DNA from: Agelas oroides
Taxonomy: Eukaryota; Porifera; Demospongiae; Agelasida; Agelasidae
Reading direction: 5' to 3'
Length of the DNA: 64,000 nt
NCBI GenBank assembly: GCA_949130485.1
Contig: OX422183.1
Location: forward strand, 23,109,702-23,173,701
Shown here: in pieces, positions 54,645 through 64,000 of the stretch
How positions within the stretch are numbered: position 1 is the stretch's first letter
Layout of the letters: each line of letters opens with the position of its first letter
Made by a program: the position numbers and the translations under genes
The notes under the pieces: model-generated
What the model saw: only the letters and a program-made list of their open reading frames with translations
The model's database searches: none
Told to the model about the DNA's origin: nothing

Positions 54645-55560
54645 TCATATGAAGGGCTGAGAAGCATAGTGGTCTAACCCAAAATTAAGACAATGGGCAA
54701 GAAGACGCCAGAAATGATATCAGCAGATGGGAGATGTGTCGTTCAAGCAACTTGTCGCATATCGATAGTAATGAAATTGGTCGATAATTTGAGGGGTCTG
54801 AGGTATTAGCACTGCACTTGGGGACAGGAACAACAGTAGATATTTTCCAGGCCGTAGGAACTGTACCAGTTGCAATTGATAGATTGAACAATTTAGTTAG
54901 CACAGGAGTTATACTTGAAGCAGTCATTTTAAGCATTTTCCCTGTGATACCATCCGGGCCACATACTTTAGTGGTATCCAATGCATTTAACATATTAAAT
55001 ACATCCACTTCAGTACACAACATTTCAGCAGGGCAGTCCTGTGGTGGTAAGTCAGGTGCATACTCCAGTGTAAGTTGAGGGAAGGATTGGTTAAAACAGG
55101 TTGCGAAAAATGTATTGAAAGCATTTGCCTTCTCAGATGCAGTGGACATAACTACTCCTCTATAGGTTAATTCTGGGAATGTTGTTTGTTTTTTATTCAG
55201 ATACTTTAGTGATTTCCAAAAGTCTCTGCTGCTAGCGTTCTTCAGCCTCCTGAAATAGCTTCGCTTTGCCTATCTCAACTTAGCTGTGACCTGATTACGA
55301 AGTTGGGTGTACTTCAATGTCAGCCTAGGATTGTTGGTACGCTTCTGTTTCCTGTATAGGCAATTGCGTCTCTTGATGGCCTGGACAATGCTCTTATCGA
55401 GCCAAGGGAGATTCCGTCTCTCAGGTAAAGTAGCTCTCGGAATGCAACGCTCCATGACCTCCATAAAGTTGTCCCGCCATGTATACGTTTCCATGCGTTT
55501 TCAGAAGGATGGTATGACTGCAGGCTGTTCAGTTGGCGCTTCATTTTTGGCGGTGACTCA
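54645..55560 (-). pseudogene. LINE internal fragment (RT) inside receptor B
   Basis: Minus-strand reading frames give RNLPWLDKSIVQAIKRRN, then after a frame change DFWKSLKYLNKK, ANAFNTFFATCFNQSFPQ, VCGPDGITGKMLKM and DPSNYRPISLLSICDKLLER, the linker and first RT motifs of a jockey/CR1-like LINE. The sequence stops before the catalytic YADD region (last recognisable near 54650) and has no 3' end. It differs from the intact LINE at 40982-44482. An internal piece without a 3' tail is not a normal retrotransposition product, so it probably arrived by deletion or recombination. Confidence 0.75.
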
Positions 55561-56086
55561 CTAAAAGGACAACTGGTGAACTCCCGAGCGCCTGAAGTGG
55601 CGATTTATTTACGCACATAATTACGCGCGTCCTTTCGCTTACGCGGTCCTCCATGAACAAACGGGGTACATAGCTGCTACCAAACTCGTTTGGACAGCAG
55701 TGATTCTCAATGACAGCGAAGCTAATGAACCAATATTACAAACGGGAGGGTACAATGCGTAGCTAGGCGGTGTATCATCTTTTGGAGACCAAAAGGAGGG
55801 TTCGAGCGAACCCCATCGAGCATCCCACTGCCTACGGGCCTGACATGTATTAAAGAGAAAGTGTAAATCTAAAATGTGTCTCACATCAGCCTCATTCCCA
55901 ATGCCTCCTCCCAACTTTCGTTACTGAGCACGGTGGGCGGGAACCTGGGAATGAGGCTAGGTTATGTGAGCGCATCAAGTAGAAGCAAGACCTTTTAGTT
56001 ACATTCCCACTATTTTTAAGGTTCTGTTTTTAATATGTGTTCACATACACAGTAATATTTTACAGTTAATGAACTTGTGCCTACAG
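55561..56086. other. Rearranged intron of receptor B with hairpin MITE
   Basis: At 55888-55962, TAGCCTCATTCCCA...TGGGAATGAGGCTA form a hairpin of the family seen elsewhere in the window. Near 55855-55885 a phrase (AAGTGTAAATCTAAAATGTG) matches the receptor A intron before exon 6 (about 46577-46620), marking where homology to copy A resumes. Confidence 0.55.
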
Positions 56087-56890
56087 CTATTCCATGTGAG
56101 GTGATGATAGCAGGCCGCTGCAGTGAGTCACCATTCGCACCAATCTTCACACAAGTGTTGACTGCTGTGGAAGACATAGGTCTTGAGGGTTCATATAATA
56201 TTATGGTGCCGCCACAGAGATGCAGCAATTGCACGGAGCTACCTGAAGTGAACTCTTCCATCCCAATTCTAAACCAGACTGACTGCCCAGAGTCCCCCAC
56301 AAAAAGTAAGTTCTTATGCAACAAACACGTTATGAATACCAACAGTGTAGTGACACTAAAAGCAAGCTTTTAAGCATCCCAATAGAGTTTCCCACAGAGT
56401 GTAGCTTCTAAAGAACTTTATACAAATGAATATCAACTGTGTACACTTTCCCATGCCATGTAGCTAACCCATTACCATGAACCCTGCTACTCCCCCACCC
56501 CCTGCAGGTCCAGCTTCCTTTACGCTTTATGTTATCACTGCTCTTATCTCTGGAGTAGTTGCTTTTTGCAGTGGTATTCTGTTTGCTGGTGTCTGTAATT
56601 GCATCCTACAGTGCCATGAGCAAAGGAAGATAGACAGGAAGAGTTCAAAGTGTACTACTGGTGTGGCTACTCAACAGATAGGGGAAATTCCCGAGTATGA
56701 AGAAATTCCCACAACAGAAAGTGGTTCCCAGAATGATATGCAGCTACATAGGAATGCTGCATATATTGCAGTGCAGTGTTCCCGTTGAGAACTGAAGCAC
56801 TACTAGTATCTATTCTAGCCACTTGTAAGTTAGTTGTTTACATAAGTATTGACTTTTGGAATTACATCATACTACATGCATGTACCACAG

Positions 56891-57003
56891 CATTAATGTG
56901 GGTACCCATACAACAGAGAAGGGAAAGTCCTGAAAGTGGTTCCCAGAGTGATATGCATCTACAACCCAATGCTGCATATGTTGCAGTGCAGAGTTTCCAT
57001 TAA
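56891..57003 (+). other. Relic or alternative tail exon of receptor B
   Basis: After GTACCACAG an open frame reads RRESPESGSQSDMHLQPNAA then YVAVQSFH and stop. It retains the second tyrosine motif but not YEEI. The same frame is kept in copy A (47778-47897) despite nucleotide changes. Confidence 0.5.
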
Positions 57004-58858
57004 GAACTAAAGTACTAGTAGTATGATGTAGCCACTCAAAGTAGTTTCTTACCTAAGCGTTGAGACTGGTATTGATTGAGTGCTACACCAAAAACAAATT
57101 TGTAACACTGTGCCTTACCAGGGTATCTATATCATATGATGAGCCGGTGGGATCATAATCCACCATATCCCCCATAGCCCTTTTACATAAAAATTAAAAC
57201 CAAAATAATGAATAACACACTCCACCAGGCAATAATTCAGAGCCAGCATAGCATACCTCTTTGTCGTGTTATGTACACCTTATGCATACCATAGGGGAGG
57301 TCTAATAGTTTCTATATAATATAGTGATAATAATATTGGGACAGTGGTAAGGACACTTTGCACAAAGAAGCATGATACCTTCAAAATGGTTTAATTTACG
57401 TATCTCTGGTACCACCAACAAATTGCGTAAGGCAATAACCAGACTGCCTTTCTTGCATGAAACAGCAGTTCTGATCTCACAGTCACCCTAGTGCAGTGGT
57501 ACGTATTGGCCAAAATGCGTCTTACCCAGTTGGTGACTTTGCATAGTATCTTGGCCTGCCTTCAGAAATTAAGATATGGTTTATTGATTGTTCATGTACT
57601 ATGATATATATAAGTAAGCCTTCGACGTTCAACCCTTGCAGGATGGGAAGGAATAAAAGGTTAAGCTTAATACACAGGACTGGCCTTAATGAAATTGCCC
57701 CATAAGTCAGGAATGTAAGGGGAGTTCCCCCAACATTTGGGGTGTATATAGTCCACCCAAATATCAGTGGTTGTTTCCAAGTTCCTGTGGCAAGGCAAGC
57801 AGGTTGCATTCTCAATTCCAGGAAACCAGACAGGAAGTGAGCAATGAATACACATCATGTTCAAGGCTGTGTCACTAAGATTTTGGTTTCATTTCAGGAT
57901 TAGGATAAACAAGAACTGTGGCTTCAATGTAAAAATACGCCCTATGCATGGTTGCCAACCGATCTAATCTTGTTCTCACCACAGTTGGTTGCAGAGCCTT
58001 TCAAGCAGCAGTGAATTTGAGAATTCCTCTTCTCTTTTCAAAACAGCTAGGTCAATCAAGGGTACATGAAACTTGGTTGCAGTCTATGTCCGATAAGTAT
58101 ACTTTTAGTACTCTGCACTGGTTTGTTGTTCTACAGACACAGAAAATGGGCAAGAACAAAATCACAGCTTGCACGGCATGGACATAATAGATGGGCAGAT
58201 ACTACATGCCTAAAATTATGGTCGATCATTTTAATGTGCACTTTACGGTAATAGATTTCAATTTTTTTTTGCGATCATATGTGTATACAACTCTGCTAGG
58301 AATTAGTTTGTGAAGATCAGCCTTTTTGACCTTTAGCACTGTAATAAAATTACATGTACACAAAGAAGTAATCTATATGTACTTGTATCATTTATATAAC
58401 ACCAACATAGTGCATCGATAACATCAACATAGTCCAAAAGCAGAGCAAGTAGTTACTGTAAATCTGGAAATTGAACTCTGTGACTTAAGGATGGTCAGAC
58501 CTACTACATAACCTTGCATCACCGGTTGCCATCTGGCACACTGTTAAAAAAGTCTTGTTACCTTAACACCAAATGTGGTGTAAGTGTTGTGTTCCTAAAG
58601 TGACACCATGTGGAGGTGCTAATAACCCAGCCCCTTGTGTTGTTATCAGTACTTGCTGTTTTGACTAGCAAAGTGTAATTGTAGCACTCACAGTAAGCTA
58701 CATTGTCACATGTAGTGGTGTAGTAATAAACAGTAATGGAGTAGCAACAACAACAACATACATGAAACTACACAGTAAATGGTAAAAATAAAAGAACAAA
58801 ACAAGGAAAAAGACAAACGCATACAAAGGGAAGTAGTTACTTAATCTTCTGAATGTCA
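57004..58858. other. 3' flank of receptor B, then unassigned sequence
   Basis: 57004-57960 is collinear with the 3' flank of receptor A (47898-48800). From about 58000 on I see only short ORFs without domains. Confidence 0.5.
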
Positions 58859-59416
58859 CTAATAACTCCTACAAGAGTCTTGGAAACCTTTGGGCCAGTT
58901 ACAATTCCAAACATAAATTCGTTCAAAGAAAAGTAAAGTGTTTAAGCACTGTTTGGGATATGCTATATCAAATACATAATAACATGCAAACAGTGCACAC
59001 ATCGCTTTTGCGAAGCTGTTCACCTCCACAATAATCTGCCTTTCTGCAATGGCAAAGAATTGTTGTCCAAAGTGTACGATGTATGGTGTTGTCACAGGAG
59101 AGGAACGCAGTTCATCGTCCATGTCATCTTCTTCCTAAATACATAATAAAGGAGAAGCGCATAGTAAAGTAAGGTATAATATGCATTTTACTGATTTTGC
59201 AGCTATTCAGATCATAGGAAAGAGGTAACACACACCTAAAAAAGCATTTTACTCAACAATCAAGCACCTAATAGTTATGTACTGAGAGTATAAACATACA
59301 TGAAGGGCTCTCAGGATAAAGTCGTCTGCATCTTTCTTCCTTTTGTCCATGATTGATGTTAGCAGACTCAATAAAACAGTGAAGGAAATATCTGCAGAGG
59401 GAGATTGATCATTCAC
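58859..59416 (-). CDS. Two-exon gene fragment, unknown function
   Basis: Exon 59416-59300 (39 codons, MDKRKKDADDFILRALH) lies between CTTCAG and CAT|GTATGT; exon 59134-58859 (91 codons plus stop) follows ATTTAG. Both are phase 0 and join cleanly. The second reads FFAIAERQIIVEVNSFAKAM, YYVFDIAYPKQCLNTLLFFE. This pattern recalls uncharacterised proteins common in cnidarian and sponge genomes (a short cytosolic domain ending ..YYVFNI.YP), often near zinc-finger or TE genes, but I cannot name a function. The 5' part would lie in the minisatellite that starts about 15 bp upstream, so the gene is truncated or its upstream exons are beyond the array. Confidence 0.5.
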
Positions 59417-59429
59417 CTGAAGTGTTACA

Positions 59430-60885
59430 GTAGACAGATATTGTTGAGGGACAGGGTGACAGACAAGTCATGAGATTATGGAGAAACAAGTCATGAGATA
59501 GTGTGGCAGACAAGGCATGAGACAGTGTGACAGACACGTCATGAGACTGGAGAGACAAGTCGTGTGACAGTGCGACATACAAGTCGTGAGACAGTGTTAC
59601 AGACAAGTTGTGGGACAGTGTTACAGACAAGTTGTGGGACAGTGTGACAAACATGCACGTCATGAGACTGTGCAGAGACAAGTTGTGGGAAAGTGTGACA
59701 GACAACTTGTGGGAAAGTGTGACAGGTAAGTTGTGGGACAGTGTGACAGACACATCATGAGACTGTGGAGAGACAAGTCGTGGGACAGTGTTACAGACAA
59801 GTTGTGGTACAGTGTGACAAACATGAACGTCATGAGACTGTGGAGAGACAAGTTGTGGGAAAGTGTGACAGACAACTTGTGGGAAAGTGTGACAGTAAGT
59901 TGTGGGACAGGTGTGACAGACACGTCATGAGACTGTGGAGAGACGAGTCGTGGGACAGTGTTACAGACAAGTTGTGGTACAGTGTGACAAACATGCACGT
60001 CATGAGACTGTGAAGAGAAAAGTCGTGGGACAGTGTGACAGACAACTTGTGGGACAGTGTTACAGGTAAGTTGTGGGACAGTTCAACACACAAGTCGTGG
60101 GAGAGTGTGACAGACAAGTTGTGGGACAGTGTGACAAACAAGTCGTGAGACTGTGGAGAGACAAGTCGTGGGGCAGTGTGACAAACAAGTTGTGGTACAG
60201 TGTGACAAACATGCACGTCATGAGACTGGAGAGACAAGTCGTGGGACAGTGTGACAGACAACTTGTGGGACAGTGTGACAGACAAGTCAGTGAGACTGTG
60301 GAGAGACAAGTCGTGGGACAGTGTTACAGATACGTCATGAGACTGTTGAGAGACAAGTCATGAGACTGTGGAGAGACAAGTTGTGGGACAGTTCAACACA
60401 CAAGTCGTGGGAGAATGTGACAGACAAGTCATGGGACAGTGTGACAAACAAGTCGTGAGACTGTGGAGAGACAAGTCGTGGGGCAGTGTGACAAACAAGT
60501 TGTGGTACAGTGTGACAAACATGCACGTCATGAGACTGGAGAGACAAGTCGTGGGACAGTGTGACAGACAACTTGTGGGACAGTGTTACAGACAACTTGT
60601 GGGACAGTGTGACAGACACGTCATGAGACTGTGGAGAGACAAGTCGTGGGACAGTGTGACAGACACGTCATGAGACTGTGGAGAGACAAGTCGTGAGACT
60701 GTGGAGAGACAAGTTGTGTTACAGTTCAACACACAAGTCGTGGGAGAGTGTGACAGACAAGTCATGAGACTGTGGAGAGACAATTCGTGGGACAGTGTGA
60801 CAGACAAGTCGTGGGAGAGTGTGACAGACAAGTCATGAGACTGTGGAGAGACAATTCGTGGGACAGTGTGACAGACAAGTCGTAG
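59430..60885. repeat. 24-bp minisatellite, about 1.45 kb
   Basis: Units such as GTGGGACAGTGTGACAGACA and variants (CATGAGACTGTGGAGAGACA) repeat about 60 times. Higher-order blocks recur: about 59640-59930, 60060-60290 and 60380-60600 share the same order. The 24-bp period keeps both strands open (SVTLSHNL repeats on minus); these ORFs are by-products. Confidence 0.9.
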
Positions 60886-61591
60886 TGTCAGTAGCTGTGA
60901 GTAGTGCGTAATGCCTGCTTGCGAAAGCTAGCTTGTGTCTAGAAGCAGCAGAAAGGCCAAAGTGACCAAGACTGTACTCACTGGGTAGGCCCAGGTCTTG
61001 CGATCGTATGCCAAGCCTAGTAGGTGACTGTGGCCCGGTGCTTCAAGTGCTGTGCTGGCCTTTAACTACTGCGCAATATATCGTTGGTAGTACGCTGCAG
61101 TAGACAAGAAACCTGCAGAGGAGTTGTGTGTGGAACAGACCCGTGAGGTGTTTAGTGACATAAGGGGGAGAGGTGGGGCTAGTAATGCTTGTTTCCACTC
61201 GTGAATGAGCCCGTCCCGTAGACAAGCTGTGAATTTTTTGAAATGTGCATTCATTTTGGTGCAGTCAAAGTTGTCCATTCCAAGAGTAGTGACAAACATG
61301 AGTCTAGCCTGACTTTGAGAGTAGCTCTGAACCAAAGCTGGCACAGACTGATTTGAGATAGCTACATTGGTGGTTAGGACGCTACCTACAGTGAGCATGT
61401 AGATGCGTCCACCGAATGGCAATTTTGGCTCTTGAATATATTAATGAGCTGCTAAAACCCTTTTTTAAATTTAGGCAAAGCAAGATTGCCCTAAACCAAA
61501 CCCTAATACTGCAAGTAGGAGTAACCCTGGTCCTGACTGTAACCCAGGTTTATGTTTTCGCAAACTCCCGCCTAGAGACTTCACTGCCACC
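60886..61591 (-). mobile_element. TTAA-family MITE, copy 4 (truncated)
   Basis: Collinear in reverse with copies 2 and 3 (GTCTTGGTCACTTTGGCCTT, GATGCGTCCAC..AATGGCAATTTTGG). The family's left end is at 61591 (CACTGCCACC, then TTAC in place of TTAA). The other end is cut off by the minisatellite. The internal frame is again open, here 118 codons (61066-61422). Confidence 0.7.
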
Positions 61592-63410
61592 TTACTTCAC
61601 CACAAATATGCTAAAAGCTTATTTAAGCACCCAGGCTTCCTCTTTGAGTGCCTTTGTGATCATCATATAGTTACGCAAAAGCCTCGCGGAAGACAGCTAA
61701 ACGCAAAAGTGTGCGGTAACGAAAGTGCCATTTTTCTTATTCAGACCACTATGTTCAACAATGATATCTCGAAAACGGTCTGAGTACTCACCGTCATTTT
61801 AGCACGAAACTGATGCTTATCAGAGCGCGGAGCTCTACGGTTCCCAGCGTCTTTGTAGCTTCAAATTCACCCTGGTCAATAAAAGCCATTCACAACACTC
61901 TGTGGCTAAATGTTCATTGCGAAGGACGCCATTTTGTAAATTTGTACGCATGCGCAGACGTAGTCTCGTTCCATCGTAGTTCTCGACCGATCGTTAGTCT
62001 GAGAACGAGACTAGTGCACAAGCAAAATCGCGTGTTGACCAGACCAGCAGGCAGTACGCACGCTCACGGCTGGCACGGTCTCTTCCCGTAGTAGTGGGCA
62101 AGTCTTGTGAACACCATGCAGGTAAGGCGCTGCATTCACCTGCCAACTTATAGCTACACTAAGAAAAGTAGCTACTCACTGCTTTAGTAAACTGTAAAGC
62201 TGTGCTGCAGCTGGTCAGTCGTCATGTGATCGAAAACAGGAGATTAGTTTCATGGTACGGAGCTCCGGAGAGTGGTTGACATTCATCACATTCTAGCTGG
62301 CAATAGTACACATAATTATTACATGCTTGGAACCACTACTAGGGGAGAGTCACCCATTACCAAACGACACCAATTTCTGGACTGTGCAAGGAAATTGTCC
62401 TCAAAACTGCAATTGCCGCACATTATACGTGCAGTTAGTGTAACCTAATTAATGCCCAGACAGCATATAGTTTGTTCCCAGGAAATAAGAAATGCTTAGC
62501 AGGTGGTATGTTGGGGAACGAGTCTTCTGTATTTTGATGATTACTTTTGCTGCTTATTAATTTCATGAGTGAATGGAGGGTGTAAGGAAGGGGTTGTATT
62601 GTGAATGCTGTTTTTCTGATGTTAGTTGACGGAATGCTACCTCTTCTACTCAGCCAGTAGGCCTCTTCAACGGGAGTTTGGGATGTGATTTGCATCTTCA
62701 CTGCTGTAAGGGAATGTAGTGTTTTACTTTCCTCTTGTTTGGTGTGTTTTTCACCAATCAACAGACACAGCCTACTTTCAGACTTAGGTTTTGATATATT
62801 TCATGCTTTGTACTAGACATATAGTTCTCAAAGTTGGTATGCAGATTTTCTGCACCTGACCATGCACCTATGAAAAATTAATTGGAACTGATTATGTATG
62901 GCTTCTGCAAGATGAGGCATAACTTGAAGAACACCCTACACATTGTATTTTCCTTAGCCAGGTTACTGACTGTTCAGAGGGAAAACTAAAATGCTATCTG
63001 CATTCAAAAGTTTAGTCATAGACCTAACTTGGTCCCCATGCACTTGCAACAGTCTTTTGTGGTAACCTGGGTCAAGGACACAGCGTGCCCATTAAATGGA
63101 AAATTCGTCCGTTAATTGGTGGAGGGAGTGGCTTGTACATTTTATAGTACCATTGTCCATTTACTGGCTCTGTTGAAACAACTTCAGTGCTGCATGGAAG
63201 TGGATAAATTGGAGTTCCTCAGTGGTAAGTTTCATAAGATTTGCTCCAGAGCAAGTCCATGCCATGCTGCATTGCTTTTTAAGTGTCCGGAAGTTGGTGA
63301 CTCTCCCCTAAATTGTCACTACCATTTCAAGTTCTGGGTTCTTGAAAGAAATATTCCTCTTAGGCTTAGGTCTAACTGTATCTGAGATTAACATATAAAA
63401 GTACAGAAAC
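61592..63410. other. Mostly unassigned; possible 5' end of a gene near 62116
   Basis: At 62116 ATGCAG is followed at once by a good donor (GTAAGG) after a GC-richer, CpG-containing stretch with CTCTTCC. A possible next exon after ACAACTTCAG (about 63190-63224, ends AGTG|GTAAGT) would keep the frame. No protein family is recognised, so this is only a candidate. Confidence 0.25.
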
Positions 63411-63645
63411 AAACATTTAAAATGTAAGGAGATGTAGGGATGGCATGCCAAAAAAGTATGCAAACAAGGTAGGGATGATACAAGAGTGAAGGTAAATTTA
63501 CAAAGCCCTATCCCTACATCTTTTACACTACAGTTGCAAACTAGTGTAAAACGATGCAGGGATGAGACTTTGTAAATCATCCCTACCTTGTTTGCATACT
63601 TTTTGGCATGCCATCCCTACATTTTCTTACATTTTTAATGTTTTT
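63411..63645. mobile_element. MITE with TIRs of about 60 bp
   Basis: AAATGTAAGGAGATGTAGGG, GGCATGCC, GTATGCAAACAAGGTAGGGA at the left are matched in inverted order at the right (TCCCTACCTTGTTTGCATAC...). Inner arms (TACAAAG..CCCT) extend the fold. The ORFs on the minus strand here are not credible genes. Confidence 0.8.
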
Positions 63646-64000
63646 ATTCTCTTGTAATAGTATAGTTCCTTTTCCAGATATTGGCTGAGTCACTTGAGTC
63701 ATACTCTTTACGAAGTTCATACCACTGTTCTTGCTGTGCTGAGTCATCCAAATGATATAACTGATATTCATGTGCATGCCACAAAAAGACCATGCAAGCA
63801 TGTTTAGCACTTGTAGTGCACACTCGTTTTGTTTTATAGTTTGCAACCAGCTCTTAATTAAGTAAACAAAATCCTAATAATTATATTGTTATAATTTGCA
63901 TGTACAAGCTGGATGGTGCATCTGCATGCTATAAAAATCTGCTAGTTTTGACTATGACAATCATACTAATAAAATGCAGTAATACAATTTTCAAGTCTAA
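63646..64000. other. No gene recognised
   Basis: AT-rich sequence; the 87-codon minus ORF (63583-63846) overlaps the MITE and shows no domain. Confidence 0.45.

Larger units (their letters stand above)
53547..56788 (+). pseudogene. Receptor B: paralogue of receptor A, second FN3 lost
   Basis: Exons matching copy A: 53547-53619 (signal peptide MLYIFPVVSLFLCTTIP), 53825-54130 (Ig-like; VTFTCTA, VTCTN), 54355-about 54645 (first FN3), then nothing for the second FN3, then 56087-56305 (stalk) and 56508-56788 (TM and tail). The first FN3 exon loses its donor where LINE sequence begins, and read-through ends at TAA near 54675. A secreted Ig-FN3 product is possible, or splicing to 56087 from a cryptic donor. 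The tail keeps PEYEEIP and NAAYIAV, and the individual exons are free of stops, so decay is recent or the copy still makes a product. It lies about 8.7 kb from copy A in the same orientation. Confidence 0.7.

Noticed and set aside
59409..60831. Many long ORFs on both strands with SVTLSHNL-type repeats
   Set aside because: A 24-bp minisatellite keeps several frames open on both strands at once; not a protein gene.

Overview
This window is eukaryotic and most likely metazoan. Genes are split by GT-AG introns. A modular cell-surface receptor family (signal peptide, Ig, FN3, transmembrane helix, phosphotyrosine tail) is present, short TTAGGG-like tracts occur, and most of the DNA is transposable elements (TEs). 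A sponge or another early-branching animal fits best, but no ribosomal or mitochondrial marker is here to prove it. There is no bacterial operon, rRNA or CRISPR.

Layout. 0-12 kb: MITEs, minisatellites, three copies of a TTAA-flanked non-autonomous element, a KDZ-type transposase relic and a small Tigger/pogo-like element carrying a HIRAN relic. 12.8-21.7 kb: a decayed MULE-type element on the minus strand (zinc finger, DDE core, SWIM finger, CXXC finger, OTU protease), split by a MITE that itself holds a 3.7 kb pogo-like element. That pogo element encodes a broken transposase and an intact HIRAN-Ulp1 protein. 24-32.3 kb: a second MULE-type element on the plus strand with terminal inverted repeats, whose gene ends in an AT-hook and a PHD finger; its SWIM codons are split by a 2.9 kb long-TIR element with a 6-bp target duplication. 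32.3-38.7 kb: a 6.4 kb element armed with G-run minisatellites. 38.7-44.5 kb: a Penelope-like retroelement with a hammerhead ribozyme, next to a LINE with one uninterrupted 1166-codon ORF.

44.8-58 kb is the main host-gene block: two tandem paralogous receptor genes. Copy A is complete (7 exons, 488 aa). Copy B has lost its second FN3 domain, where an internal LINE fragment now sits. Both carry YEEI and AAYxAV tyrosine motifs and are followed by a relic or alternative tail exon with only the second tyrosine. Between them lie a Penelope-like relic and a 954-bp MITE with an 8-bp target duplication. 58.8-64 kb: a truncated two-exon gene fragment, a 1.4 kb 24-bp minisatellite, a fourth copy of the TTAA family and mostly unassigned sequence.

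Recurring theme: TE proteins here are joined to or accompanied by ubiquitin/SUMO-type proteases (OTU, Ulp1), HIRAN domains and chromatin-reader fingers (CXXC, PHD). This may reflect how these elements deal with host chromatin and repair. All family names are by motif reading, with no database search.
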